This document shows positions 55,202 through 64,000 of a DNA stretch of 64,000 nucleotides, one piece after another. The first letter of the stretch is position 1. Every line of letters starts with the position of its first letter. The position numbers and the translations under genes were made by a program. The notes under the pieces were generated by a model, which saw only the letters and a list, made by a program, of their open reading frames with translations, was not told the DNA's origin and searched no databases. The DNA lies in assembly GCA_016787085.1 (NCBI GenBank), contig JAEUVJ010000031.1, positions 1 through 64,000 on the forward strand, written 5' to 3'. This stretch comes from Chitinophagaceae bacterium. Its GTDB lineage: Bacteria; Bacteroidota; Bacteroidia; Chitinophagales; Chitinophagaceae.

Positions 55202-58200
55202 TTACTGTTTCATCAGCCGGAACACCTGTTTTTTCTCTCCTGCTGTTACTTCCAGCATATAAAGACCCGGAGCATATTGCGGCGATTGCAGGTCAATACT
55301 ATGCTTCTGAACGAACCCTGTTGCGGGTAATTTCGTTTGCTGTACCAGCTTGCCGTTCATATCATAAAGCTTCACGCCTCCATTCACATCCTCATTCACC
55401 TGGTAAACAAAATTGAATAAACCCTTTGAAGGATTAGGATATACCAGCCACGGTGTTTCATTCTCAAACACGACAGGCCGGACCACTGAATAGGTAAAAC
55501 GCCCATCAAGGTCAACGATCTTCAGGCGATAGTAACGTACACCTGATTTACCGCTTTCCATATCGGTAAAGCTATACTGCTGTTCCGTAGAAGAAGTACC
55601 GTTGCTGCTGACTTCACCAACCTTTACAAACCGGTTGCGCTGGAATTCTTCATTACCCTTTGCCAGTTCTATTTCAAAACGGGCCACATTCAGTTCTGAA
55701 GCTGTCTTCCATTCCACCAGCACATCCTTTTTATTCATAGCTTTCTTTGCAGTAAAGCTTACTAATTCTGCAGGCAATGTCTGGTTATTACCAAGTCCGC
55801 CATTATTCAGCCAGAATTCCGAGAAGTCCTTTACTTTAAACTCTGCATAATATCCTTTATCAAATGGCACCTTAATCACATTAGACGGAATAATAAATAA
55901 CCAATCGCCCAATTCGGCATTATCTGCCAGTGTGCCGTTCTCTTTGGACGTATCCGCGTCATTGTATTTTGAAACCCCCAGTTCATACGCCATCTGCGGT
56001 TTGGTACAACCGGGACATCCCGTTGCATTGATCAGGTTCTCTGTTTCTGTATCTAAGAAATAAAAACGAACAGATGTGGAATCAGCCAGGTTCCTGTTGG
56101 CCGGTTTGATAGTGATGTTCCTGTCATGATAGTATTGGCTACTGTTGGTACGCACGGCAGCGGTATTGATATATGTTCTGGCGTTGGTACTGCCGAGGTT
56201 CTGGCCATTGGGATTGACAGAAGCGATCAGTTTCCCGCCATCAGTAAAGTCAACCCAGCTACTACCACTGACTGCCGGTTGGTTGATCGTGTTACTGGTA
56301 TAGGGAGCTCCTTCGTAAATGCCATAGGTATTATCATAGATATGGATATCATCTACCCCAATCCCTTCCCGGTTCACAAACGGATCGGTAGTAACGACAA
56401 ACCGTAACCGTAACCTGTTATATCCTGTGGGCAAAGGAATGGTCGCCACATGCCAGCGGGTATAATTCTGCACACTCCATAATGGGTTGCTGGTGTAATT
56501 GCGGTTGTACCAGTTGGTACCTTGTCCTACCGCCCCGAGTCTTGTCCAGCTGACACCATCCGGCGAATACTCCATATAAGCACCATCACAAAGATTAGCA
56601 GGACCGGCACCACAATCTTCCAGGTCCAGCGCAATACTCAAACTTAATGTAGGACTAGTCATGCCGGTAATGTCAAAGCAGGGCGAATAGAGATACGACA
56701 ATTGCTGATCCCTGTAGTTGCCCGTCAGGTTGGTTACCCATGCCTTGCTGCCACTGGCAGCCCGGTTGATCCTGGTGGCTGCCGGTGTTCCATACTCCCA
56801 TGAATCATTCTTGCCTCCCGAATACCAGTTGCCGTTGTTTGTCTCAAAGTTTTCCAAATAAGGATACGTAGCAATGACCGGTGAGTTTCGTATCGTCACC
56901 GTGATCGTATCATTCTCCCGGAATGAATCACCCCCGTAATCCACCCATACTTTTACCTCGTGTACACCGATCGCTGAAAGATCAGCCGTTGCCGTGAAAG
57001 TATAAGAAACGCTTGTATTAGCAGCGATACTTGCTATTGATTCTGTCACAGTGGCTCCGCCATCCACAGAGAATTTTACGGGGATCGTATTGATCGTTGC
57101 ATCTGCGCTGTTCCTGACCGTTACTCTTACCGGCACGGTCGCATTCAATCCGCAACTTGCCACGATCGGCGTATCCAGGCTTACCATCTGTATGTCATTA
57201 TCCACTTTATACAAATGGATATCGTCGAATGTATATCCTTCGCCGGTCAGGTTATCTGCTGCAAGCAGGTGGCCAAACTGGCCAAAACGTACCTGGAAAC
57301 TGGTGGAGAAATCCTGGCTGTTGGCAGCAAGTATATCACTCAACTCAATACTCGCTGATTTTTTATATGTGCCCGGCTCATTTTGATTAGCGTACAGATC
57401 ATATACTTCTATCCACAGCTGCGTATCATCGCCCCTGACCCATATCTTGTTGGCATTATCCGGCCCCTGCCCGTGGTTCTTATATACAAAATCAAATCGG
57501 ATATCGTCTGCCGTAGCAGCATGAGGCAACAAGTTAAATGTTGCTTTTAATGAATCGGCAGTACCTCCCCCGTTGAACCGGTCGGCATCCAGCGACAAGG
57601 CTTTACTGCCTGAATAGGCAATACCGGTATTGATAAATGTTCTTACCCTGCCAAGGGCAGTTGAACTATTAAAATCATACCGGTCAGCACCGCTCAGGCC
57701 GATCTGCCCGCGATAATAAGCGGAATCATCGGCCGTCTCCAGGTCATCTGTAAAATCACTGCCTGTAATTAATGTGATCGGTGCATTCGGCAGTTGCTTG
57801 ACAAGAACAGTGACCGTATCATTAATACCTACGGGGTCAGCCGCCGAAGTATTTTCCACCACTATCCTCAATGAATAATTATTTACCCCAGAAAAATCAT
57901 AGGTAGCGGCAAAATTATGTGTGTAGGTGCCCCCGGCAGCAATAGGCCCTGCACCGGCTTCCGAAACAAAAGCACCGCCATTGACAGAATATTTTACATT
58001 GAATGTATTGATGGCGGCATCGTCCAGGTTTTTGATACGGGCACTTATTGTGGTAGTGGCCGTCAATGCGGAAGAAGTAAGCAGCCTTCCAGATTGCGGC
58101 GCCAATATCGCATCCACCTTCAGATCATTATCCGATATCGTCCCTGCACAGGTACCGCTATTGGGTTGTCTTGAGATAGCTCCGGATCTTCTGCCCGGAA

Positions 58201-60622
58201 TTCCGTTCACTCTTGATCTTACAGCTACCCAGTAAACCGAATCTCTTGACAAACCACTGATGGTGTACGTCGTGCCGGCTGTTGTACCCATTGACACCAT
58301 ATCATCCCCGCGCAGCATCATTACTTCGTAATCTGTAGCACCGGTCACTGCACCCCATTGTAAAGCAATATATCCTTCGCATTGGGTACCGGCCAAAGAC
58401 ACTGCGGGTATGCCTACTATCGTAAATGCCTGGCTGGTGGAAACAAGCGCCGTACTGTTTCTTGTAATTCTGACCAAAGCCTGCTCCGTATTGACGGAAG
58501 GGACGGTCCAGGCAAGCCGGCGGAGGTTAGCCGCTACGTTGTTATTGATCGTTGTCCAGTTGCTGCCGTTATCTGTCGAATACTCCAGTGTAAATGTATT
58601 GGCGGGATCACCATACGAGTCCCATTGCAGATTGATGGTTTGCCCCGGGGTAAATTTTTCTCCTCCCGCCGGATGAGTGATGATTGTTTGAACCGGAACA
58701 AAATCATACACGAGGAAATACTCCTGTGAAGGATTTTCTGTAACGGCTGTTCCCTGTACCCGCAATGTATAACTGCCCGTTGCCGGATTGCTGATCACTA
58801 CCTGCTCTATATTATTGATATGATCTGCGCCGGTGGTGGCGGCATTATTGATGTTCGCGGGAACCGTATCCAGTATATATGGCAAACTGGTGTTTGATGA
58901 TGGATCAGTTACTTCCAGATCAAGGTCATTGACGAGGGTTTGCACTGCAAGCACGGCTGCTGCAGGGTCATGCCAGTACAGCATCACTTTCAACTGGGCC
59001 GTATTGGCAGGAACTGTGATGTTGTGTGTATTATCTCCCCCGTTGGCTACCGACGAAATGATATACCGGTTATTCTCCAGCATATCTACTGAACGCAGCA
59101 GGTTCAGCCAGCCAAAACCATAAGTATAATCAGGCCCGGGATTACCCAGGTCTGTTCCGCCATTACATACCAATGCTTTGATCAACCCACTTTTTGGATT
59201 GACATTACTATTAAGTTGTTTATATCGCTGGTATAAAAGGGCCGAGCCACCCGCTACCGCCGGAGACGCCATACTGGTTCCCCATGCAGCTCCATAGTTG
59301 TTCGGCGTGGCGCCAATAGAAGAGATCACTGCCTCACCCTGCGCACATATCTCCGGTTTGATCCTTCCATCATCTACCGGCCCGCGGCTGGAACTGGGAT
59401 AAATAGAGCTTGTAGCAAAAGTATTCCCGACATTGATCACATTTTTTGACGACTGGTAACCGCCAAGTACCGTATGAAACCCTGCAGCATAAGGCGCACA
59501 GGTAAAACCGCCGCTATTGCCTGCGGCAAACACATGCTGCAGTTTCGGCAATTCAAATGCCTGCAGGTCCACTACTCTTGAATACAGGTCATAATTACCG
59601 AACTCATTACAATCAGTTCCGCCATTACCATAAGAGTTGTTGGTCACCACCATACTGTCATCAGTGACGTAGGCGGCGGCGTTGGCAATGATGCCGGAGA
59701 ATGCCTGCGAGATCACCCTTGCTTTTGGCGCTGCCCCGGTGTAAAACTCATTACTGATACCCGCTCCTGAAGCAGTGCCCGTCACATGCGTTCCGTGATT
59801 GCTGCCGCCATTCACATACGGCAACGGAGCACGGGGTATCAATCGGCCGGTAAAATCAATATGCGTCTGCGGATCGGTATTATCACCTACTCCTATCACA
59901 ATACCCTGCCCTTTCAGGTTACGTCCGCCGGTGATGGTGGATCCAAGTATAGAAGCCCTTGAATTAGTAGTACTGTTATAATTAAGTGTTTTATCTTCTG
60001 CCGGGCGGGCCTGCACGTATTCGATAAAAGGCAGTGCAGCGAGCTCTTTTAACCGGGCGCTTGAAATACGCAGCTCAACGATACGGTAATCCTTGTAGGT
60101 GGTACCGGTGATATCAATGTTTCCTGTTCTTAACTCACTGCTTACTGATTCAAAAGAAAATGTTTTAGGAAAACTGATCCACACATCCACCGTACCTCCC
60201 ACTTTTACGGCCCATGAAGGATAAACACCTTTGGCCAATGCAGGTTGCATTTTTTGTTCGGGTGTCAGTTCCACCACGGCTCTTGCTTTCACCTGCTGCA
60301 ATAATGTACTGTTCAGCGAACCTGTCACTGTCGCCGTATAGGCATTCCGGGGAATGTATTCGAGTAATGCGATACCTGCCTGCAACAATTGTTTCTTCTC
60401 TGTTTCTGAAGGTATCTTTTCAAACTGTATAACGAGGAACGATCTTCCCTGTGATTTTACGGACCGCTGGTCTATAGCATTGATCTTTTCAGCAGTAATG
60501 TTTTTTTCTGGAACAAATGACCCGCTTTTCAGTGATAGACTGAACTGGCGTTCATCCTGGGAGTTGGCAAAAAGAGATAATAGCAGCAAAGCGATTATCA
60601 CAGGAACCGGATGGATTTTCAT
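55202..60622 (-). CDS. Large S8 subtilase with T9SS type A sorting domain
   Basis: A 1806-aa secreted protease. The signal peptide (1-21, ending FANSQ) is followed by a prodomain, then the S8 catalytic domain: Asp near 245 in GVGDNTDPQ, His near 276 in SNHGTHVTG, Ser near 450 in GTSMASPAVAGG. A P-domain-like beta region follows (about 500-640), then repeated fibronectin/CARDB-like beta domains (VNDLDLEVTDPSS, TINTFNVKYSVNGG, TINTIPVKFSVDGG) with lectin- or MAM-like segments between. The C-terminus (YPNPSKGLFNF, LYDMNGKLVQQ, GLYMLEV, QVFRLMKQ) is a type A sorting domain for type IX secretion. It probably degrades extracellular protein from the cell surface. It sits downstream of mfd on the same strand. 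Confidence 0.93.
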   Translation of the reverse strand: MKIHPVPVIIALLLLSLFANSQDERQFSLSLKSGSFVPEKNITAEKINAIDQRSVKSQGRSFLVIQFEKIPSETEKKQLLQAGIALLEYIPRNAYTATVTGSLNSTLLQQVKARAVVELTPEQKMQPALAKGVYPSWAVKVGGTVDVWISFPKTFSFESVSSELRTGNIDITGTTYKDYRIVELRISSARLKELAALPFIEYVQARPAEDKTLNYNSTTNSRASILGSTITGGRNLKGQGIVIGVGDNTDPQTHIDFTGRLIPRAPLPYVNGGSNHGTHVTGTASGAGISNEFYTGAAPKARVISQAFSGIIANAAAYVTDDSMVVTNNSYGNGGTDCNEFGNYDLYSRVVDLQAFELPKLQHVFAAGNSGGFTCAPYAAGFHTVLGGYQSSKNVINVGNTFATSSIYPSSSRGPVDDGRIKPEICAQGEAVISSIGATPNNYGAAWGTSMASPAVAGGSALLYQRYKQLNSNVNPKSGLIKALVCNGGTDLGNPGPDYTYGFGWLNLLRSVDMLENNRYIISSVANGGDNTHNITVPANTAQLKVMLYWHDPAAAVLAVQTLVNDLDLEVTDPSSNTSLPYILDTVPANINNAATTGADHINNIEQVVISNPATGSYTLRVQGTAVTENPSQEYFLVYDFVPVQTIITHPAGGEKFTPGQTINLQWDSYGDPANTFTLEYSTDNGSNWTTINNNVAANLRRLAWTVPSVNTEQALVRITRNSTALVSTSQAFTIVGIPAVSLAGTQCEGYIALQWGAVTGATDYEVMMLRGDDMVSMGTTAGTTYTISGLSRDSVYWVAVRSRVNGIPGRRSGAISRQPNSGTCAGTISDNDLKVDAILAPQSGRLLTSSALTATTTISARIKNLDDAAINTFNVKYSVNGGAFVSEAGAGPIAAGGTYTHNFAATYDFSGVNNYSLRIVVENTSAADPVGINDTVTVLVKQLPNAPITLITGSDFTDDLETADDSAYYRGQIGLSGADRYDFNSSTALGRVRTFINTGIAYSGSKALSLDADRFNGGGTADSLKATFNLLPHAATADDIRFDFVYKNHGQGPDNANKIWVRGDDTQLWIEVYDLYANQNEPGTYKKSASIELSDILAANSQDFSTSFQVRFGQFGHLLAADNLTGEGYTFDDIHLYKVDNDIQMVSLDTPIVASCGLNATVPVRVTVRNSADATINTIPVKFSVDGGATVTESIASIAANTSVSYTFTATADLSAIGVHEVKVWVDYGGDSFRENDTITVTIRNSPVIATYPYLENFETNNGNWYSGGKNDSWEYGTPAATRINRAASGSKAWVTNLTGNYRDQQLSYLYSPCFDITGMTSPTLSLSIALDLEDCGAGPANLCDGAYMEYSPDGVSWTRLGAVGQGTNWYNRNYTSNPLWSVQNYTRWHVATIPLPTGYNRLRLRFVVTTDPFVNREGIGVDDIHIYDNTYGIYEGAPYTSNTINQPAVSGSSWVDFTDGGKLIASVNPNGQNLGSTNARTYINTAAVRTNSSQYYHDRNITIKPANRNLADSTSVRFYFLDTETENLINATGCPGCTKPQMAYELGVSKYNDADTSKENGTLADNAELGDWLFIIPSNVIKVPFDKGYYAEFKVKDFSEFWLNNGGLGNNQTLPAELVSFTAKKAMNKKDVLVEWKTASELNVARFEIELAKGNEEFQRNRFVKVGEVSSNGTSSTEQQYSFTDMESGKSGVRYYRLKIVDLDGRFTYSVVRPVVFENETPWLVYPNPSKGLFNFVYQVNEDVNGGVKLYDMNGKLVQQTKLPATGFVQKHSIDLQSPQYAPGLYMLEVTAGEKKQVFRLMKQ

Positions 60623-60664
60623 AAGCGTTATTGTAGGCTTAAAAATATAATAAATAATACGAAA

Positions 60665-60690
60665 AAACGAGTGCCGGGGATGGCTCAGGC
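60665..60690 (-). terminator. Possible weak terminator at the 3' end of mfd
   Basis: On the minus strand AGTGCC and GGCACT can pair across a long loop and are followed by six T residues, overlapping the final mfd codons. The stem is only six base pairs, so this is a weak call. Confidence 0.35.
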
Positions 60691-63600
60691 AGGCACTTTT
60701 TCAGCCAAAAAGCAGAACCGGTGCAGCCCGGTGAGAAACCGGTGCATTTCATCCATGGATTTGATGGGTTCAGCTACCAAAAGGAAGAGGCGGCCGGTCT
60801 GTTTGAGGCGCCCTTTGTTGGTGCCTGTCTGCAGATATTGGATGACCTTGTTAAACAGATCCGATTCAAAATAGGGGGAATCCGGGCGGTTGATGAAATG
60901 ACAGCGGAGTACATCACTCTTCAACGACATCTTTTCAAAACCCAGTTCAACGGCCATACGGCGGCATTGTACTGTTACGAACAGATCTTCTACCTGGGGT
61001 GGCACCGCACCAAAACGATCCGCCATTTCTACTTTCAGTTCAGCCAGTTCCTCATCATTCTCACAATTGTCCAGGCGCTGGTATAGCGACAATCTTTCCG
61101 TGATGCTCTCTACATATTCATCCGGTATCAGTATCTCCAGGTCGGTATCAATGGTACAATCCTGTACAAAATCATCCTGTTTCGATATCTCTTCTTTGAA
61201 TAATTCTTTGAACTCTGTTCTCTTTAATTCACGAATAGATTCATCCAGTATCTTCTGGTACATCTCAAAACCGATCTCCGCCATAAAACCACTTTGCTCA
61301 CCACCCAATAAGTTACCGGCACCGCGGATATCCAGGTCACGCATCGCAATCTGGAAACCGCTGCCCAGTTCACTATGCTGTTCCAACGTCTGCAATCGTT
61401 TCTTTGAATCGGCAGGCAGGGTACTCATCGGCGGCGCCAGCAGGTAACAGAACGCTTTCTTATTGCTGCGTCCTACCCTTCCCCTTAACTGGTGCAGGTC
61501 ACTTAATCCGAATTGATGCGCATTGTTTACAATGATCGTGTTCACATTCGGAATGTCCACCCCGCTTTCAACGATATTGGTACAAACGAGTACGTCGTAT
61601 TTCTTATCAATGAAATCAAGTATTCTTTCTTCCAGCACATGTCCTTCCATTTGCCCATGCGCATACCCGATACTCAGGTCAGGACATAAGCCCTGTATGA
61701 TCGAAGCCATTTCTGCCAGCCCGCTGATGCGGTTGTAAATAAAAAATATCTGCCCGCCTCTTTCTGTTTCATAATAGATAGCGTCGCGGATAAAGTCTTC
61801 GTTGTATAGCTGCACTTCCGTTTGTATCGGCTGCCGGTTGGGCGGCGGTGTATTAATGATACTCAGGTCCCTGGCGCCCATCAGCGAGAACTGCAATGTT
61901 CTGGGTATCGGTGTTGCTGTCAATGTCAGGCAGTCAACCGTTGTTCTGAGCGTCTTGATCTTTTCTTTATGCCCTACACCAAACTTCTGTTCTTCATCCA
62001 CGATCAGCAAACCGAGATCTTTGAACTTCACTTCTTTTCCCAGCAAGGCATGGGTGCCAATGATGATATCTACCTTTCCTTCTTCTAATTTCTTCAGTGT
62101 TTCCTTTTTTTCTTTCGCCGATTTGAACCGGTTGATATAATCCACCGTTACGGGGAAATCTTTCAAACGGTCGCTGAAGGTTTTATAATGCTGAAAGGCA
62201 AGGATAGTTGTCGGTACCAGTATAGCAGCCTGTTTGCCGTCAATACATGTTTTGAAGGCAGCCCGTATCGCTACTTCCGTTTTACCAAAACCTACATCGC
62301 CGCACACCAAACGATCCATCGGTGATGCCGACTCCATATCCTTCTTTACATCGGCTGTCGCTTTGCTCTGATCAGGCGTGTCCTCGTAAATGAATGAAGC
62401 TTCGAGTTCCGTCTGCATATAGTTATCCGGCGTATGCACAAAACCCTGTTGCGCTTTCCGCTTAGCATAGAGCTTGATCAGGTCAAAAGCGATCTCCTTG
62501 ACCTTTGTTTTTGTTTTTTCTTTCAGCTTATTCCATACATCACTGCCGAGCTTGTTGATCTTCGGAACACTTCCCTCTTTACCCGTGTATTTGGCGATCT
62601 TGTGCAGCGAGTTGATGTTGACGTAGAGAATGTCGCTGTCCTTGTAAATGATACGTACCGCTTCCTGCAGGCGGCCATTCACTTCCATTTTCTGCAAACC
62701 GCTATAGACACCAACACCATGATCAATATGCGTTACAAAATCCCCCGGCTGCAGTTCCCGAAGTGTCCGCAGCGTTAAAGCCTTGTTCTTATTGTACGCC
62801 TGCTTGACCCTGTACTTATGATAACGCTGAAATACCTGGTGGTCCGTATAGCAAACGATCTTCAGGTCCTCTTCAATAAATCCTTCATGAATAGACGTAG
62901 CAACGGGATTGAAAACGATTGCCGCTTTCAGGTCTTCAAAGATGGTGCGTAAGCGTTCTAACTGTTTCGGGTTCTCAGCAAAAATGTATACTTCGTATCC
63001 TTTACCTTCCCAGCTTTTCAGGTCTTTGATCAGCAGCTCGAACTGGCGGTTGAAGGCGGGTTGTTCTTTGGTGGAGAATCGGATGGTCAGTTGTGAGTTG
63101 TCAGTTGTCAGTGAATTCCTGTAGCCGAATTCTACTACATGTTTGGGCAACAGTTGCTCTTCGAAAAGAGTTGCAGTGATGAATTCGTCTGCCCTAACCT
63201 CTTTCTTTATAGATGAAGAATCATCTTCCTCTTGTGCCTTGTTCCTTGTTCCTTGCCCCTTTTCTCCGGTGCCTTGTTCCTTGCTTTCCTCAATGATCTT
63301 TAAAAACAATTGAAGATCTTCCTCGCAATCCTTCAATCTTTCCCTGCACCATTCCTGGTCCTGTATCCATATGATCGTATTCTCCGGCAGAAAATCCAGC
63401 AACGAAACTTTCTGTTCATCTTCAAACTGCGTATCTACATTCGGAATGATGCTGACCTGCAACAGCTTTCTTTCACTTAGCTGTGTTTCGGGATCAACAA
63501 TGCGGATCGAATCCACATCATTGCCAAACAGCTCGATACGGTACGGCTTTTCATTGCCGTAAGAATAAATATCGAGAATGCCGCCGCGGATAGCGAACTG

Positions 63601-63999
63601 TCCCGGCTCATACACAAAATCGGTTCGCTCAAAACCATAATCAGCCAGCTTCAGCAGGGTATCCTGCACATTCAGTACATCGCCGGTCTTGATATGGATG
63701 ATATTCGATGAAAGCACATTCGGCACCACCACCTTTTCAAATAATGCTTCAGGAAAAGTGACGATCACTTTACGATTCACGCTAACAATTCCCCTCTCCC
63801 CCTGGAGAGGGGTAAGGGGTGAGGTCGCAATTTTTGTCAATGCCTCCGTCCGCAGCATCACATGCGAGGAGTTCAGCAGCCGGTAGTTCTTCCGGTTCTT
63901 GAAAGAAGAAGGGAAATAGAAGATATCCAGCGCACCGGTCAGGTTCTCTAATGTATTATGGAAATAAGCGGCTTCTTCCGCATCATTGAGCACAACCAA
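60685..63999 (-). CDS. mfd: Transcription-repair coupling factor Mfd (N-terminus cut by window edge)
   Basis: 1104 residues are visible; the frame runs off the window, so the N-terminal part is missing. Mfd pushes stalled RNA polymerase off damaged DNA and recruits UvrA. Visible, in order: part of the UvrB-like region (DFVYEPGQFAIRGGILDIYSYG), the polymerase-interacting domain (GDFVTHIDHGVGVYSGLQ), the SF2 motor with Walker A GDVGFGKTEVAIRAA near 566, DEEQ in LLIVDEEQKFG, LTATPIPRTL, the motif HQLRGRVGRSNKKAFCY, and the C-terminal TRCF domain. Three intergenic-type repeats are carried in frame (see findings). It reads toward the large subtilase gene. Confidence 0.95.
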   Translation of the reverse strand: MVVLNDAEEAAYFHNTLENLTGALDIFYFPSSFKNRKNYRLLNSSHVMLRTEALTKIATSPLTPLQGERGIVSVNRKVIVTFPEALFEKVVVPNVLSSNIIHIKTGDVLNVQDTLLKLADYGFERTDFVYEPGQFAIRGGILDIYSYGNEKPYRIELFGNDVDSIRIVDPETQLSERKLLQVSIIPNVDTQFEDEQKVSLLDFLPENTIIWIQDQEWCRERLKDCEEDLQLFLKIIEESKEQGTGEKGQGTRNKAQEEDDSSSIKKEVRADEFITATLFEEQLLPKHVVEFGYRNSLTTDNSQLTIRFSTKEQPAFNRQFELLIKDLKSWEGKGYEVYIFAENPKQLERLRTIFEDLKAAIVFNPVATSIHEGFIEEDLKIVCYTDHQVFQRYHKYRVKQAYNKNKALTLRTLRELQPGDFVTHIDHGVGVYSGLQKMEVNGRLQEAVRIIYKDSDILYVNINSLHKIAKYTGKEGSVPKINKLGSDVWNKLKEKTKTKVKEIAFDLIKLYAKRKAQQGFVHTPDNYMQTELEASFIYEDTPDQSKATADVKKDMESASPMDRLVCGDVGFGKTEVAIRAAFKTCIDGKQAAILVPTTILAFQHYKTFSDRLKDFPVTVDYINRFKSAKEKKETLKKLEEGKVDIIIGTHALLGKEVKFKDLGLLIVDEEQKFGVGHKEKIKTLRTTVDCLTLTATPIPRTLQFSLMGARDLSIINTPPPNRQPIQTEVQLYNEDFIRDAIYYETERGGQIFFIYNRISGLAEMASIIQGLCPDLSIGYAHGQMEGHVLEERILDFIDKKYDVLVCTNIVESGVDIPNVNTIIVNNAHQFGLSDLHQLRGRVGRSNKKAFCYLLAPPMSTLPADSKKRLQTLEQHSELGSGFQIAMRDLDIRGAGNLLGGEQSGFMAEIGFEMYQKILDESIRELKRTEFKELFKEEISKQDDFVQDCTIDTDLEILIPDEYVESITERLSLYQRLDNCENDEELAELKVEMADRFGAVPPQVEDLFVTVQCRRMAVELGFEKMSLKSDVLRCHFINRPDSPYFESDLFNKVIQYLQTGTNKGRLKQTGRLFLLVAEPIKSMDEMHRFLTGLHRFCFLAEKVPA
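63085..63119 (-). repeat. In-frame repeat within mfd, unit AGTTGTCAGTTGTCAGT
   Basis: Tandem copies of a GTTGTCA-type unit encode the Ser/Thr/Asp/Gln-rich run NSLTTDNSQLTI. The same unit is familiar as an intergenic simple repeat in Chitinophagaceae, as far as I recall. Confidence 0.5.
63229..63290 (-). repeat. In-frame repeat within mfd, unit CCTTGTTCCTTG
   Basis: Two clusters of CCTTGTTCCTTG variants, each preceded by GTG, encode the charged low-complexity run KEQGTGEKGQGTRNKAQ. It reads as an inserted flexible linker. Confidence 0.55.
63788..63824 (-). repeat. In-frame palindromic repeat within mfd
   Basis: The arms CCCCTCTCC (63791-63799) and GGAGAGGGG (63804-63812) are perfect complements, followed by TAAGGGGTGAGG. 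In frame it encodes TSPLTPLQGERGIV. It resembles the intergenic GGGG/CCCC palindromes near porX. Confidence 0.6.
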
Positions 64000-64000
64000 A

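Overview
The window looks like chromosomal DNA of a Bacteroidota member, most likely family Chitinophagaceae. The reasons are type IX secretion (T9SS) C-terminal sorting domains on two large secreted proteins, a PorX response regulator with a PglZ domain, a fused LpxC-FabZ, a split transketolase, MraY/WecA, RbfA, ScpA and GyrB of Bacteroidota type, and many intergenic boxes matching the Bacteroidetes -7 promoter element TAnnTTTG. No rRNA, tRNA, CRISPR array, transposase or phage gene is visible. Most of the sequence is ordinary housekeeping DNA with moderate GC. An AT-rich two-gene patch lies at 5.99-6.97 kb.

Layout. 0.6-4.0 kb: B12-dependent ribonucleotide reductase (minus strand) with DnaA-box-like sites upstream. 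4.3-5.9 kb: a DUF2490 protein and a GGGP-synthase-family enzyme. 6-7 kb: AT-rich pair of unknown membrane proteins. 7.1-10.3 kb: secreted M28 peptidase and a LytS/LytTR two-component pair. 10.5-14.2 kb: dxs and a secreted subtilase. 14.2-30.7 kb: an envelope-signalling locus. It has two paralogous modules, each a propeller/Y_Y_Y sensor kinase plus a NarL-type regulator. Between them is a run of exported proteins (OmpA-like, TPR and three unknowns), and after them come an adhesin-like beta-roll protein and a small outer-membrane barrel. 30.8-45.7 kb: L,D-transpeptidase, OsmC, scpA, mscL, PPK2, a DMT transporter, frr, a WecA-type transferase, transketolase N-subunit, a LolC/E-type permease, rbfA, an MsbA-like exporter, acyl-CoA dehydrogenase, an MBL hydrolase and porX. 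45.8-52.6 kb: HD hydrolase, lpxD, a WG-repeat protein, lpxC-fabZ and gyrB. 52.8-64 kb: a small protein, a lectin/PKD type-B T9SS cargo, a 1806-aa type-A T9SS subtilase, and mfd, cut by the window edge.

The most interesting signal is in the 14-30 kb locus. Five 45-bp promoter-like elements share one architecture: a 17-bp box close to TAACTTTTGTnCTATTG, exactly 20 bases, then a TAnnTTTG-like box. They precede both NarL-type regulator genes, the OmpA-led operon, the beta-roll gene and the barrel gene, and I found them nowhere else in the window. The simplest reading is one autoregulated envelope regulon controlled by the duplicated two-component modules.

Other points worth a second look are three families of intergenic-type repeats carried in frame inside mfd, a nested inverted repeat covering the start of the lectin/PKD gene, DnaA boxes upstream of nrdJ, and several -7 boxes lying 4-6 bases from start codons, which suggests leaderless transcripts.
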